Origin: an uncultured Candidatus Melainabacteria bacterium
Lineage (GTDB): Bacteria; Cyanobacteriota; Vampirovibrionia; Gastranaerophilales; Gastranaerophilaceae
Assembly (NCBI GenBank): GCA_934757255.1
Contig: CAKVLL010000002.1
Location: forward strand, 1-64,000
Direction: 5' to 3'
DNA length: 64,000 bases
Part shown: one piece after another, positions 21,852 through 29,439 of the stretch
Numbering within the stretch: position 1 is the stretch's first letter
How the letters are laid out: every line of letters starts with the position of its first letter
The notes under the pieces: generated by a model
Told to the model about the DNA's origin: nothing
Databases searched by the model: none
What the model saw: the letters and a program-made list of their open reading frames with translations, nothing else
Translations under genes and position numbers: made by a program

Positions 21852-22754
21852 TTGTTTAACTTCTTTGACAAACTAAAAAATACAGTATCAAAAACCGCTC
21901 AAGCATTGGTCGGCAATGTTGTTGATGCCGTATCTGATGAGGAAGAATTTTCAGATTTTGTACTTGACGATATGGAAGATTTACTAATCAGCGCAGACTT
22001 GGGTGTTGGTTATGCAGGCGAACTTGTCGATAAATTGCGTGGACAAAACCAAATTAAACCGTCACAGATTAAAGATTTTTTAGAAACCGAATTTATAAAA
22101 ACTCTTGATAAAACTGGCTCAAGCAAAATTGCCTATAACGACAACGAGTTAAACATTTATTTTATAGCTGGCGTAAACGGCGCCGGTAAGACAACACTTA
22201 TTGGTAAAATGGCATATCGCTTTAAACAAGAAGGCAAACGAGTACTTATTGCAGCCGGTGACACTTTTAGAGCTGCCGCAGAAGAACAAGTTGACATTTG
22301 GTCAAAACGTTCAGGTGCTGATATAGTAAGACACGACAAGGCAGATCCTGCATCGGTAGTTTATGAAGCAATTCAAAAAGCGCGCAATGAAAAATATGAT
22401 GTAATTTTGGTCGATACAGCAGGACGTTTACAAAACAAATTCAATTTGATGGAAGAATTGTCAAAAATAAAAGGTGTTATCGACAAAAATGCACCAAACG
22501 AGTTAAGAGAAAGTTTTCTTGTAATAGATGCTAATACAGGTCAAAATGGCTTGCAACAAGCAAAAGTGTTTAAGGAATGCGTAAATTTATCAGCTGTAGC
22601 ACTTACTAAACTTGATGGTTCAGCAAAAGGCGCAATTGTTCTTGCAATTGCAAAAGAACTCGGGCTACCAGTTAAATTAGTCGGAGTTGGTGAAAAAATT
22701 GAAGACATAAAAGATTTTGAACCAAAAGAATTTATAAAAGCTTTATTTGAGTAA
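21852..22754 (+). CDS. ftsY: Signal recognition particle receptor FtsY
   Basis: 300 residues, N and G domains without the long acidic A domain of E. coli. The start is TTG at 21852 and gives the conserved MFNFFDKLKNTVSKT. An in-frame TAG lies in the repeat upstream and no other start codon is in between. G1 is GVNGAGKT (107-114), then GDTFRAAAEEQ, DTAGR, TKLDGSAKG and the C-terminal GVGEKIEDIKDFEP. FtsY docks SRP-ribosome complexes at the membrane for co-translational insertion, here probably with the YidC encoded at 36545. Confidence 0.95.
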   Translation: MFNFFDKLKNTVSKTAQALVGNVVDAVSDEEEFSDFVLDDMEDLLISADLGVGYAGELVDKLRGQNQIKPSQIKDFLETEFIKTLDKTGSSKIAYNDNELNIYFIAGVNGAGKTTLIGKMAYRFKQEGKRVLIAAGDTFRAAAEEQVDIWSKRSGADIVRHDKADPASVVYEAIQKARNEKYDVILVDTAGRLQNKFNLMEELSKIKGVIDKNAPNELRESFLVIDANTGQNGLQQAKVFKECVNLSAVALTKLDGSAKGAIVLAIAKELGLPVKLVGVGEKIEDIKDFEPKEFIKALFE

Positions 22755-22761
22755 CATTCAT

Positions 22762-23114
22762 AAAAAAAGATAAAGCAACCTATAAGCCGTGTTCTGTATT
22801 AGATAATCATCTATCTGGTATTAGAATTACTTCTAATCTCTAGCGATTTTTTAGGCTCGGCGGACACCTCAAACACCTATTTCAATCTTGCATCCAATCG
22901 GGGGTTGCCTAGCCGATACCTTCCGATATCGCTGGTGAAGCTCTTAACTCACCGTTGCACCATCACTCCTACCTTAAAAGGTGGTTAGCAGTTTTCATTT
23001 CTGTGGTCCTATCCGCCAGCTCACGCTGCCCGGAGTTTCTCCGGCGATTTGTCCTCGGATGCACGGACTTTCCTCACCTTTAAAAGGCGCGATTATCCGG
23101 CTACTTTATCTTTA
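22762..23114 (-). ncRNA. rnpB: RNase P RNA (bacterial type A)
   Basis: Read on the minus strand: the P1 stem AAAGATAAAGTAGCC pairs with GGTTGCTTTATCTTT at the far end. The conserved GAGGAAAGTCCGTGC follows the 5' stem, ACAGAAA lies in the middle, and AGAACACGGCTTATAG near the 3' end holds the universally conserved distal sequence. Length about 350 nt, as expected. The RNA removes 5' leaders from tRNA precursors. The 3' end runs into a T-rich stretch that can act as terminator. Ends are accurate to a few nucleotides. Confidence 0.95.
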
Positions 23115-23162
23115 TGAAGATTATACCACAATAAAACATTTAACAATAATTTAAAATATATA

Positions 23163-23498
23163 CTATTTTATAGATGTTGTTGCAAAACTTGCTGCTTCTT
23201 CATAAGGATTGGCAACACCAGCATCCTCTGCAACTTTAAAAGCGGCTTCAAAAGCAGCATCAGAATTTTCTGCAATTTGCGGATTATCCAATAATGCCTT
23301 CAAATCATGTTGAGTATCATCAACACCTTTAAACAACATTGAACGTCCTAACGCTTCAGCTTTTGGATCAGCAAAATCATTAATTTTTGGGGCATCCGCT
23401 TCTATTGGGGCTTGCTGTGGAACATCAACTTGAGCTTTTTGAATTCCACTGTAGTTCACTTGATTAACACTAAATTTTGGACCATTAATTTCACTCAT
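23163..23498 (-). CDS. Small lineage-specific protein, unknown
   Basis: 111 residues, soluble, no signal peptide, rich in Ala, Asp and Pro. It has GCGAGG before the ATG and a TATAAT box about 30 bp upstream. The N-terminus (MSEINGPKFSVNQVNYSGIQ) is polar, followed by a Pro-rich linker (VDVPQQAPIEADAPKI) and two helical segments (KAEALGRSMLFKG, SDAAFEAAFKVAEDAG). It is similar in style to the polar N-termini of the proteins at 8359 and 47166. Function unknown. Confidence 0.65.
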   Translation of the reverse strand: MSEINGPKFSVNQVNYSGIQKAQVDVPQQAPIEADAPKINDFADPKAEALGRSMLFKGVDDTQHDLKALLDNPQIAENSDAAFEAAFKVAEDAGVANPYEEAASFATTSIK

Positions 23499-23675
23499 GT
23501 TTACCTCGCTTTATTTACTCATTATATCATATTTTATAATTTATCAACCATCCATTTGTTCTAAAACATGAAAATCATTTTTTTTGCTAGTTACTTAATA
23601 AAAATTTACAAACTTCCAAAACTTAATTACACACCGAATGCAAATTTAACAATAATTATTGTAAAACTATTTAAA

Positions 23676-24737
23676 CTACATCTTTAAATACGCTTCAATA
23701 AATCCATCTAAGTCGCCATCCATGACCGCGTCAACGTTTCCCATCTCAAAACCTGTTCTGTGGTCTTTGACCATTTTATAAGGATGGAAAACATAAGAAC
23801 GGATTTGTGAACCAAAGTTAATATCAAAGTTTTCACCTTTTAATTCAGCTAATTTCTTTTCATGCTCGCGCTGTCTAAGTTCCAACAATTTTGACGCAAG
23901 CATTTGCATAGCGTTTTCTTTATTTTGTAATTGCGAACGCTCTTGTTGACATTTAATCACAATACCTGTCGGTTTGTGCAAAATTCTAACTGCTGTTTCT
24001 ACTTTATTTACATTTTGTCCGCCGGCACCGCCCGAGCGCATTGTGTCAATTTCCAAATCCTCTGGCGGAATTTGAATTGTTTTCTCATAATCAGGAATTA
24101 TAGGAGATACTTCACAAGACGCAAAACTTGTTTGTCGCTTACCATTCGCGTTAAACGGTGAAATTCTAACCAAGCGATGAACTCCTTTTTCGGCTTTTGC
24201 GTAGCCGTAAGCATATTTACCGCTAATTTTTATAGTTGCAGATTTAATTCCTGCTTCTTCACCGTCAGATTTATCTATTAATTCAACCTTCCAACCTCTT
24301 GATTCTGCCCAACGAGTATACATTCTAAGAAGCATGCTTGCCCAATCTTGTGCATCCGTTCCACCAGCACCGGCATTAATCGAAAGAAACGCGTCAGCCT
24401 CGTCATACTCTCCTGAAAGCATTTTTTGAATTTCATATTTATCTAATTCTTTTTCAAGTTTTTTTAATTCAATTTCGCTCTCTTGAATGAGTTCATTATC
24501 GCCGATTTCTTGCGCAGCTTTAGCGTCCTCGATTGTGGTTTCCCATCTTGAAAACATCTCTAAAGTTTCTTTAATTTCGCGTGATTTTTGTCCTAATTCA
24601 GACGCCAAATTTTGATTAGACCAAACTTCTGGACTCTGAAGTTTGGCTTCAAAATCCTTCAATTCAGCTTTCAGAGCGTCAAAATCAACGTTTTTTTTAT
24701 TATTATTTACACTTTGTTCAAGTTCTTGTAAGTTCAT
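23676..24737 (-). CDS. prfB: Peptide chain release factor 2
   Basis: 353 residues from the ATG at 24737; the frame extends upstream but into a REP-like repeat. The RF2 tripeptide SPF (RISPFNANGKRQTS) recognises UGA/UAA, and GGQ in SGGAGGQNVNKVETAV drives peptide release. The helical domain 1 (LEQSVNNNKKN.. to KLEKELDKYE) is normal. No programmed +1 frameshift with an internal UGA is present, unlike in E. coli prfB. A weak AGAGAAAG ribosome site precedes the ATG. Confidence 0.95.
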   Translation of the reverse strand: MNLQELEQSVNNNKKNVDFDALKAELKDFEAKLQSPEVWSNQNLASELGQKSREIKETLEMFSRWETTIEDAKAAQEIGDNELIQESEIELKKLEKELDKYEIQKMLSGEYDEADAFLSINAGAGGTDAQDWASMLLRMYTRWAESRGWKVELIDKSDGEEAGIKSATIKISGKYAYGYAKAEKGVHRLVRISPFNANGKRQTSFASCEVSPIIPDYEKTIQIPPEDLEIDTMRSGGAGGQNVNKVETAVRILHKPTGIVIKCQQERSQLQNKENAMQMLASKLLELRQREHEKKLAELKGENFDINFGSQIRSYVFHPYKMVKDHRTGFEMGNVDAVMDGDLDGFIEAYLKM

Positions 24738-24756
24738 TTTTTTCTTTCTCTGTTGT

Positions 24757-24788
24757 GGTGGGAACCGCTCACGCTTTTCCCACCCTAC
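24757..24788 (-). repeat. GTAG-headed GGTGGGAA palindrome (REP family I), copy 1
   Basis: On the minus strand GTAG (24785-24788) precedes GGTGGGAA, a 12-nt loop and TTCCCACC. A diverged copy is at 48747-48772 with the same AAGCGTGAGCGG loop. Confidence 0.7.
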
Positions 24789-24828
24789 ATTCTTTTTTTG
24801 TTTTGTAAAAACGTGTAAATCTTGATTG

Positions 24829-24894
24829 TTCCCTCTCATAGGGAGAGGGTAGAATTTCAAGTTGAGCTATGCGAAACTTAGAAATTCGGATGAG
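24829..24894. repeat. Family D repeat upstream of prfB
   Basis: CCCTCTCATAGGGAGAGGG, then AATTTCAAGTT...AACTTAGAAATT and GGATGAGGG. It is nearly the same as the copies at 9779 and 13081. Confidence 0.75.
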
Positions 24895-24917
24895 GGTTGT
24901 TCCTCTTTTTTAATTAA

Positions 24918-24985
24918 CAATTGAAAATGGAAAATTGAAAATTATTTAAAACAATTTTCAATTTTCCACTTTCCATTGTCAATTT
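24918..24985. repeat. Family E AT-rich palindrome
   Basis: AATTGAAAATGGAAAATTG and its reverse complement flank ATTTAAAAC. The hairpin lies between tmk and prfB and may also end the tmk transcript. Confidence 0.7.
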
Positions 24986-24986
24986 T

Positions 24987-25598
24987 TCATCTACCTATTG
25001 ACTTATTCACGTCATTAACCACCTTCTCATGAATTCCTTCAATCGTATCTGCCGCATTAATCACTTTGACTCTATTCGGCTCTTCCTTGGCTATTGCTAA
25101 ATAACCGTTTCGAACTCTGTTGAAAAAGTCCATGCCGGCAGATTCCATACGGTCTTTTGTTTTACCAACTCTTTGCATAGAAGTTTCTATATCAATATCA
25201 AAAACAATCGTTAAATCAGGTTTCAAACCATTTACAGCAATTTCATTAAGCTTTTTAATTTGTGCTATATCAAGCTGCCTTCCGTAACCTTGGTATGCAA
25301 CAGTTGAATCTGTATGCCTGTCACAAAGCACAATTACACCATCTTTTAGAGCAGGTTTTATTACACAATCAACGTGTTGCGCTCTATCAGCTAAAAATAA
25401 AAACGACTCGCAATTTGGAGAAACTTCGCCATCATAATTGAGCAAAATCTCTCTTAATTTTTCGCCCAAACCTTTCGCCCCGGGCTCACGTGTCACAAGA
25501 GTTTTAAAACCTTTCTCCTGCAAATATTTATTTAAAAGCTCAATCTGCGTAGTCTTTCCACAACCATCCGCACCTTCAAATGTAATAAATAAAGACAT
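24987..25598 (-). CDS. tmk: Thymidylate kinase
   Basis: 203 residues. P-loop FEGADGCGKTTQ (residues 6-17), the DR motif VLCDRHTDSTVAYQGYGR and the LID region (GKTKDRMESAG) are all present. The P-loop type with Arg in the LID absent at the usual site is like Gram-positive and cyanobacterial enzymes. It phosphorylates dTMP to dTDP in the cytoplasm. Its ATG overlaps the stop of the upstream mntA gene (TAATG), so tmk is translationally coupled to the HepT-MntA pair, an unusual link between an essential gene and a toxin-antitoxin locus. Confidence 0.93.
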   Translation of the reverse strand: MSLFITFEGADGCGKTTQIELLNKYLQEKGFKTLVTREPGAKGLGEKLREILLNYDGEVSPNCESFLFLADRAQHVDCVIKPALKDGVIVLCDRHTDSTVAYQGYGRQLDIAQIKKLNEIAVNGLKPDLTIVFDIDIETSMQRVGKTKDRMESAGMDFFNRVRNGYLAIAKEEPNRVKVINAADTIEGIHEKVVNDVNKSIGR

Positions 25599-25891
25599 TA
25601 TACTTTTACCAAATCCTTTTCTATTAAATTATAAAACTTTTCATCAATATTATTAAAATCTGTAAAATTCACGACAAAAGACAAATCTGATTTATCAAAC
25701 AAAAATTTAATTATTTCTAACTTTTGGTAAGGCATTTCTTCTTTACCTTGTATCAAAATATCCAAATCTGATGTTCTCTCAAAATTTCCTTTTACGCGAG
25801 AGCCATAATAAAAAAAGTCAAAGTCCGCTTTATAAGGTGTTAGGATGTTTTGAATAATTTGTTCTTCTTCTGAATTTATGCCTTTTATCAT
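25598..25891 (-). CDS. mntA: MntA-type minimal nucleotidyltransferase, antitoxin of a type VII pair
   Basis: 97 residues starting at the ATG that shares its A with the hepT stop (TAATG at 25893-25889); an earlier ATG at 25906 is less likely. The catalytic motif GSX10DXD is exact: G30 S31 followed by ten residues and D42-L-D44 (GSRVKGNFERTSDLD). MntA enzymes neutralise HepT toxins by transferring AMP to a tyrosine next to the RNase motif. The gene is between hepT and tmk, coupled to both by TAATG overlaps. Confidence 0.85.
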   Translation of the reverse strand: MIKGINSEEEQIIQNILTPYKADFDFFYYGSRVKGNFERTSDLDILIQGKEEMPYQKLEIIKFLFDKSDLSFVVNFTDFNNIDEKFYNLIEKDLVKV

Positions 25892-26304
25892 TATATCGCA
25901 TCCCATTTTTCTAATAAAAAATTTACACTTTCAATAAAATCAGGGATGATTTCTAAAAGTTTTCTTGATTTTTCAATACTATATTCGTGCGCGGTGTTGT
26001 TTCTTTTTGAGTAATAATCGCGCCAATCAATCCAGTTTTTAGCAAAACCGTAACTTTCCATAAACCTAAAAATATTGTTCATGGTCAATTCTTCCTCTTT
26101 TTTGCTATATTGAAGTTTGAAATACTTTTTCATTGTTTTCCAAGCTATTTCGAATGTGTACTCAAACCTTTTCACGCAAGAATCAGCATAAATTGCACAC
26201 ATTTCTTCATCATCACTACCTTCCAAATATACACTATATGCTTTTTCTAAAGACGTTTTGGCTTTTCTTAAAGCTTCAATATCTAATTCAATAATATTTT
26301 CCAT
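25891..26304 (-). CDS. hepT: HepT-type HEPN ribonuclease toxin
   Basis: 137 residues, all helical, of the HEPN superfamily (HI0074-like). The RX4HXY motif is complete: R101, H106 and Y108 in KRNNTAHEY. In known HepT proteins this is the RNase site, and the Tyr is the AMPylation target. The upstream part has KRFEYTFEIAWKTMKKY, the second conserved helix. With MntA it forms a type VII toxin-antitoxin pair acting on RNA in the cytoplasm. Many HI0074-like pairs have not been tested for toxicity, so activity here is inferred from the motifs. Confidence 0.85.
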   Translation of the reverse strand: MENIIELDIEALRKAKTSLEKAYSVYLEGSDDEEMCAIYADSCVKRFEYTFEIAWKTMKKYFKLQYSKKEEELTMNNIFRFMESYGFAKNWIDWRDYYSKRNNTAHEYSIEKSRKLLEIIPDFIESVNFLLEKWDAI

Positions 26305-26341
26305 AGACTTATTTTACCGAAAATAAGACGATTGCGCAACT

Positions 26342-27274
26342 TTACAAGCCTATTTTCTGATTAAGTTTAAAGTGGTCAATAAGTTTGATAATAGAAAGAA
26401 TTTCTTCAAACATAGTGAAAAATTGTTTAGGATCATCAACTCTTTTAAATAATGAACATATTGAAAATAAATCTTCTGAAGTATGTAGAGCTATAAATAA
26501 ATATTTTTTATAAAACGCGCAAGAAACTTTGTCGGCAGTAAAGGCTACTTTCATTTCGTTCAAGCGTTCCATAAAAGATGGTGTGATTAAATAACGTGCT
26601 TCAACTTCGTCATCAGTGAATACATCAAACTTCTTCTCAAACTGAATATCTTCAAGTTCGGTACGTTCTAATTTTTTAGAAGGATTAAGATGCAACAATG
26701 TATCAGGTCTAATAATAGTATGCCCTATAAAATCCTTATTCATATCAAGTTTTACAATTACACCATCAAAAATCGTCGTCCTGTTTTTACCGGAGCCTTT
26801 TGTAAATTCCATCTCCATAATTTCAAAATTTACATCTTTAAATTGTCCACTAAAAACATCATCATAATCTAAACCATCATAATTATTAATAATCATTGAT
26901 GATTTAATAAGAGGAGTAGATTCCGGATAAAAACATTGCCATTTTAAATTTCCAAAACATTTGCAAACGTATGGCATAATTCTAGTTTTTACCTTGTTTT
27001 CGAAATTCTTCTTTTTAATCCAATATATCCCAAAAGCAGTGAATATAAACAATAAAGCAAGCTTTACCTTTCCTTCAGACAATCCGCCATTATACTTAAA
27101 ACCTGTATAAAAAATCCAAACCGCACAAGCAACAAAAAATACAAACAAAATCAAACATATCAACAAAGTAAAAACTCTTTCATCTTCATACTGCTGAATT
27201 CTCGGCGCCATGCTTGTATAAAACTTTTTAGAGAATTCTGCTTGCATTTGTTTATATGTTTTTTCTTCTGACAT
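26342..27274 (-). CDS. DUF3137 membrane protein
   Basis: 310 residues from the ATG at 27274, with AAAGGA upstream. The N-terminus has a short helix with KQMQAEFSKKFY, then two adjacent membrane segments (about residues 35-60 and 70-88), followed by a cytoplasmic domain. Features there include YDDVFSGQFKDVNFEIMEMEFT, the core of DUF3137, and a RYLITPSFMERLNEM motif. DUF3137 proteins often accompany LemA, as here with lemA 690 bp upstream. The function is unknown. Confidence 0.85.
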   Translation of the reverse strand: MSEEKTYKQMQAEFSKKFYTSMAPRIQQYEDERVFTLLICLILFVFFVACAVWIFYTGFKYNGGLSEGKVKLALLFIFTAFGIYWIKKKNFENKVKTRIMPYVCKCFGNLKWQCFYPESTPLIKSSMIINNYDGLDYDDVFSGQFKDVNFEIMEMEFTKGSGKNRTTIFDGVIVKLDMNKDFIGHTIIRPDTLLHLNPSKKLERTELEDIQFEKKFDVFTDDEVEARYLITPSFMERLNEMKVAFTADKVSCAFYKKYLFIALHTSEDLFSICSLFKRVDDPKQFFTMFEEILSIIKLIDHFKLNQKIGL

Positions 27275-27304
27275 GATGTTCCTTTCAACACTCCTAACAA
27301 ATTC

Positions 27305-27346
27305 GGTCATACCCCTTCCCTAGTTAGGGAAGGCTGGGATGGGTAT
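27305..27346. repeat. 42-bp direct repeat K1, left flank of the DUF559 gene
   Basis: GGTCATACC, CTTCCCTAGTTAGGGAAG hairpin, then CTGGGATGGGTAT. Matches K2 at 41 of 42 positions in the same orientation. The DUF559 stop codon lies inside it. Confidence 0.85.
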
Positions 27347-27695
27347 CGATAGAACTTATTCCGAATTCTTGTTGCAATTTGCTATATACGCCTTCTAAAT
27401 TATTATCAATTTCGTTATTCCAGAAACGTATAACTTTGTAGCCTTTATCTTGCAGATACCTAGTTCTAGATTTGTCATATTCAATATTTATTGGCTCATT
27501 ATGTTGACCCCCATCTATTTCTATAATAATTTTTGCTGAGCGACAAATAAAATCGACAATATAATTTCCTATCGGATATTGCCTTAAAAACCTATAGTCA
27601 TAAAATTTACGATTTCTTAATACCGACCAAAGTTTTCTTTCTTGTTTGGTCATATTATTTCGTAATTCCCTAGCTTTGATATGTTGCGCATTCAT
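27324..27695 (-). CDS. DUF559 (Vsr-like PD-(D/E)xK) endonuclease domain protein
   Basis: 123 residues. DUF559 pattern: ARELRNNMTKQERKLWSVLR, then GNYIVDFICRSAKIIIEIDGG with QHN after it, and the closing GYKVIRFWNNEI. The acidic residues Asp, Glu and Asp around strands two and three match the nuclease site of the Vsr/PD-(D/E)xK fold. The last residues (THPSLP) are coded by the repeat K1, and repeat K2 lies 60 bp before the start. The gene therefore looks like an insertion between lemA and the DUF3137 gene, and may be a small mobile element. Substrate unknown. Confidence 0.8.
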   Translation of the reverse strand: MNAQHIKARELRNNMTKQERKLWSVLRNRKFYDYRFLRQYPIGNYIVDFICRSAKIIIEIDGGQHNEPINIEYDKSRTRYLQDKGYKVIRFWNNEIDNNLEGVYSKLQQEFGISSIDTHPSLP

Positions 27696-27755
27696 TTCGT
27701 TACTTTTTCTCGGTTGTATAAGCTAATATCCATTTTAACTTTCCCTAACAAGGAC

Positions 27756-27797
27756 GGTCATACCCCTTCCCTAGTTAGGGAAGGTTGGGATGGGTAT
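27756..27797. repeat. 42-bp direct repeat K2, right flank of the DUF559 gene
   Basis: Same 42 bp as K1 with one change (T for C before GGGATGGGTAT). Shorter relatives lie at 27917-27952 and 55800-55837. Confidence 0.85.
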
Positions 27798-27960
27798 TAA
27801 TTAAAATAAAAGATGAAATTAGAAAAAATTCCATTTTCAATTTTCTATTTATTAACAACCCACCCACATCTGTAAGGCTCAGCAAAGCTTCGCCAACAGC
27901 TGCGACCTCCCTAACAAGGACGGTCAACTCCTTCCCTAACTAGGGAAGGGATTGTTATTT
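27798..27960. repeat. Family E, C and K repeats between lemA and the DUF559 gene
   Basis: A family E AT-rich arm (27815-27850) is followed by a reversed family C copy (27856-27910) and a partial K hairpin CCTTCCCTAACTAGGGAAGG (27930-27949). Confidence 0.65.
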
Positions 27961-28533
27961 CTACTTCAAAAAATCACTTGCCTTAATCAACTGCTTTTCT
28001 TGCTCAGTTGCTTTAATAAAATCAACGGTTTTAATATTCAACATTCTTGCAAACAAAGAGGAAGGAAAAATTTCAACTGCATTTTTTAAATCGTTTGCAG
28101 CGGAATTATAAAATCTTCTAGCTGCTGCAATATGTTCTTCAACTTCGTTATAAGTTTGCATTGCAGTAATCATAGTTTGCTCAGCCTTTAGTTGCGGATA
28201 GTTTTCAACTGCAACCATGATTTGTCCCATTTTCTTAGCAATCTCACCATCAAGAGCAATTTTTCTATCAATATTTTCAAAATTGGAAGCCAATCCCATA
28301 ACTTGCGTTCTAAGTTTTGTGACTTCTTCCATAATGCCACGTTCGTGGTCCATATATTTTTGTGCAATTGTCAAAATATTTGGGATTAAATCGTATCTTT
28401 TCTTAAGTTGCACATCAATTGAAGAAAATGCTTCTTGAGCCTTATTTCTTTTTCTGATAACTGAAGCGTAAATAGAGTAAGTCCAAAATATGACTACCAC
28501 AACAGCAACTAATAATAAAATAATTGAATTCAT
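27961..28533 (-). CDS. lemA: LemA family protein
   Basis: 190 residues. An N-terminal membrane helix (residues 3-22, IILLLVAVVVVIFWTYSIYA) is followed by the long helical LemA domain: VQLKKRYDLIPNILTIAQKYM, LKAEQTMITAMQTYNEVEEHIAAARRFYN and the conserved AVEIFPSSLFARML. LemA proteins are anchored in the membrane with most of the protein on one side; their role is uncertain. Neighbouring DUF3137 is a recurrent partner, so the two probably belonged to one operon before the DUF559 gene and repeats entered. Confidence 0.92.
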   Translation of the reverse strand: MNSIILLLVAVVVVIFWTYSIYASVIRKRNKAQEAFSSIDVQLKKRYDLIPNILTIAQKYMDHERGIMEEVTKLRTQVMGLASNFENIDRKIALDGEIAKKMGQIMVAVENYPQLKAEQTMITAMQTYNEVEEHIAAARRFYNSAANDLKNAVEIFPSSLFARMLNIKTVDFIKATEQEKQLIKASDFLK

Positions 28534-28704
28534 TAAAATACCTCTTTCATATTCAAACTGCCAATAATCCAGTATAACATTTTTCTGAACAGAATACTAT
28601 CCTGTGTTTAATTTAACGTGCTTTTACAATGCATTTCGGCTTTACTTTAAAATTTCAAGTGCTAATCTTGTGACAGAGAAGTATTTTTATGGGGGAGGAA
28701 ACTC

Positions 28705-29376
28705 ATGTCAAAAAATATATTTATAACAGCAACCGGAACTGATATCGGTAAAACTTACGTATCAGCGCTTATAGTTAAAAAAATGCGCGAAAGTGGCTTC
28801 AATTGCGGTTACTTTAAACCAGTTTTGAGTGGTGTTGCCGAAAAAGACGGAAAATTAATTGAGAGCGATTGCAACTATGTTGTCAATACAGCTGAAATTC
28901 CTACAACGGCAGACGATTGCGTTGCTTATTGGTGGAAAGAAGCCGTTTCACCGCATTTAGCAGCGAAGCGTGCCGATATGGAGATTGATACAAGTAAAAT
29001 TAAAACAGAATTTGAGCGTAAGAATAAAGAATTTGATTATCTTCTAGTGGAAGGTGCCGGTGGAATTACTTGCCCTCTAAGATTAGAAAACAATGAAAAA
29101 TATTTACTAAAAGATTTGATTAAAGAATTAAATGCACCAATCATTATTGTTGCGGATGGTGGTTTAGGCACAATAAATTCCACATTACTAACTGTAGAGT
29201 ACGCGAGAGCAAATAATATCAAAATCGCAGGAATAATCCTCAACAATTTTGACAAAGATAGCTTTATGCAGCAAGATAATTTAAAACAAGTTGAATACTT
29301 AACCGGTATAAAAGTTGTTGCAACTGTTGCAAAAAATCAGGATGAAATTTCACTATTAAAAGATTTGTTTGAATAA
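28705..29376 (+). CDS. bioD: Dethiobiotin synthetase
   Basis: 223 residues. P-loop ITATGTDIGKTYVSAL, the GYFKPVLSG substrate Lys region, LVEGAGGITCPLR and the late NNFDKD nucleotide-binding motif are in the normal order. The enzyme closes the ureido ring of biotin using ATP and CO2. GGAGG lies 6 nt before the ATG. No other biotin genes are in the window. It ends in a bidirectional terminator shared with glnA. Confidence 0.93.
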   Translation: MSKNIFITATGTDIGKTYVSALIVKKMRESGFNCGYFKPVLSGVAEKDGKLIESDCNYVVNTAEIPTTADDCVAYWWKEAVSPHLAAKRADMEIDTSKIKTEFERKNKEFDYLLVEGAGGITCPLRLENNEKYLLKDLIKELNAPIIIVADGGLGTINSTLLTVEYARANNIKIAGIILNNFDKDSFMQQDNLKQVEYLTGIKVVATVAKNQDEISLLKDLFE

Positions 29377-29398
29377 AAATATTAAATTAAAAAAATGA

Positions 29399-29427
29399 GC
29401 GGCTTTTTCAAAAGCCGCCCATTTTTT
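29399..29427. terminator. Bidirectional terminator between bioD and glnA
   Basis: GCGGCTTTT pairs with AAAAGCCGC around TC, with T-rich flanks on both strands. Confidence 0.85.
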
Positions 29428-29439
29428 ATATCATTCGAT

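Noticed and set aside
23676..24860. Programmed frameshift in prfB
   Set aside because: The reading frame from the ATG at 24737 through the conserved RF2 N-terminus is continuous with no internal UGA.
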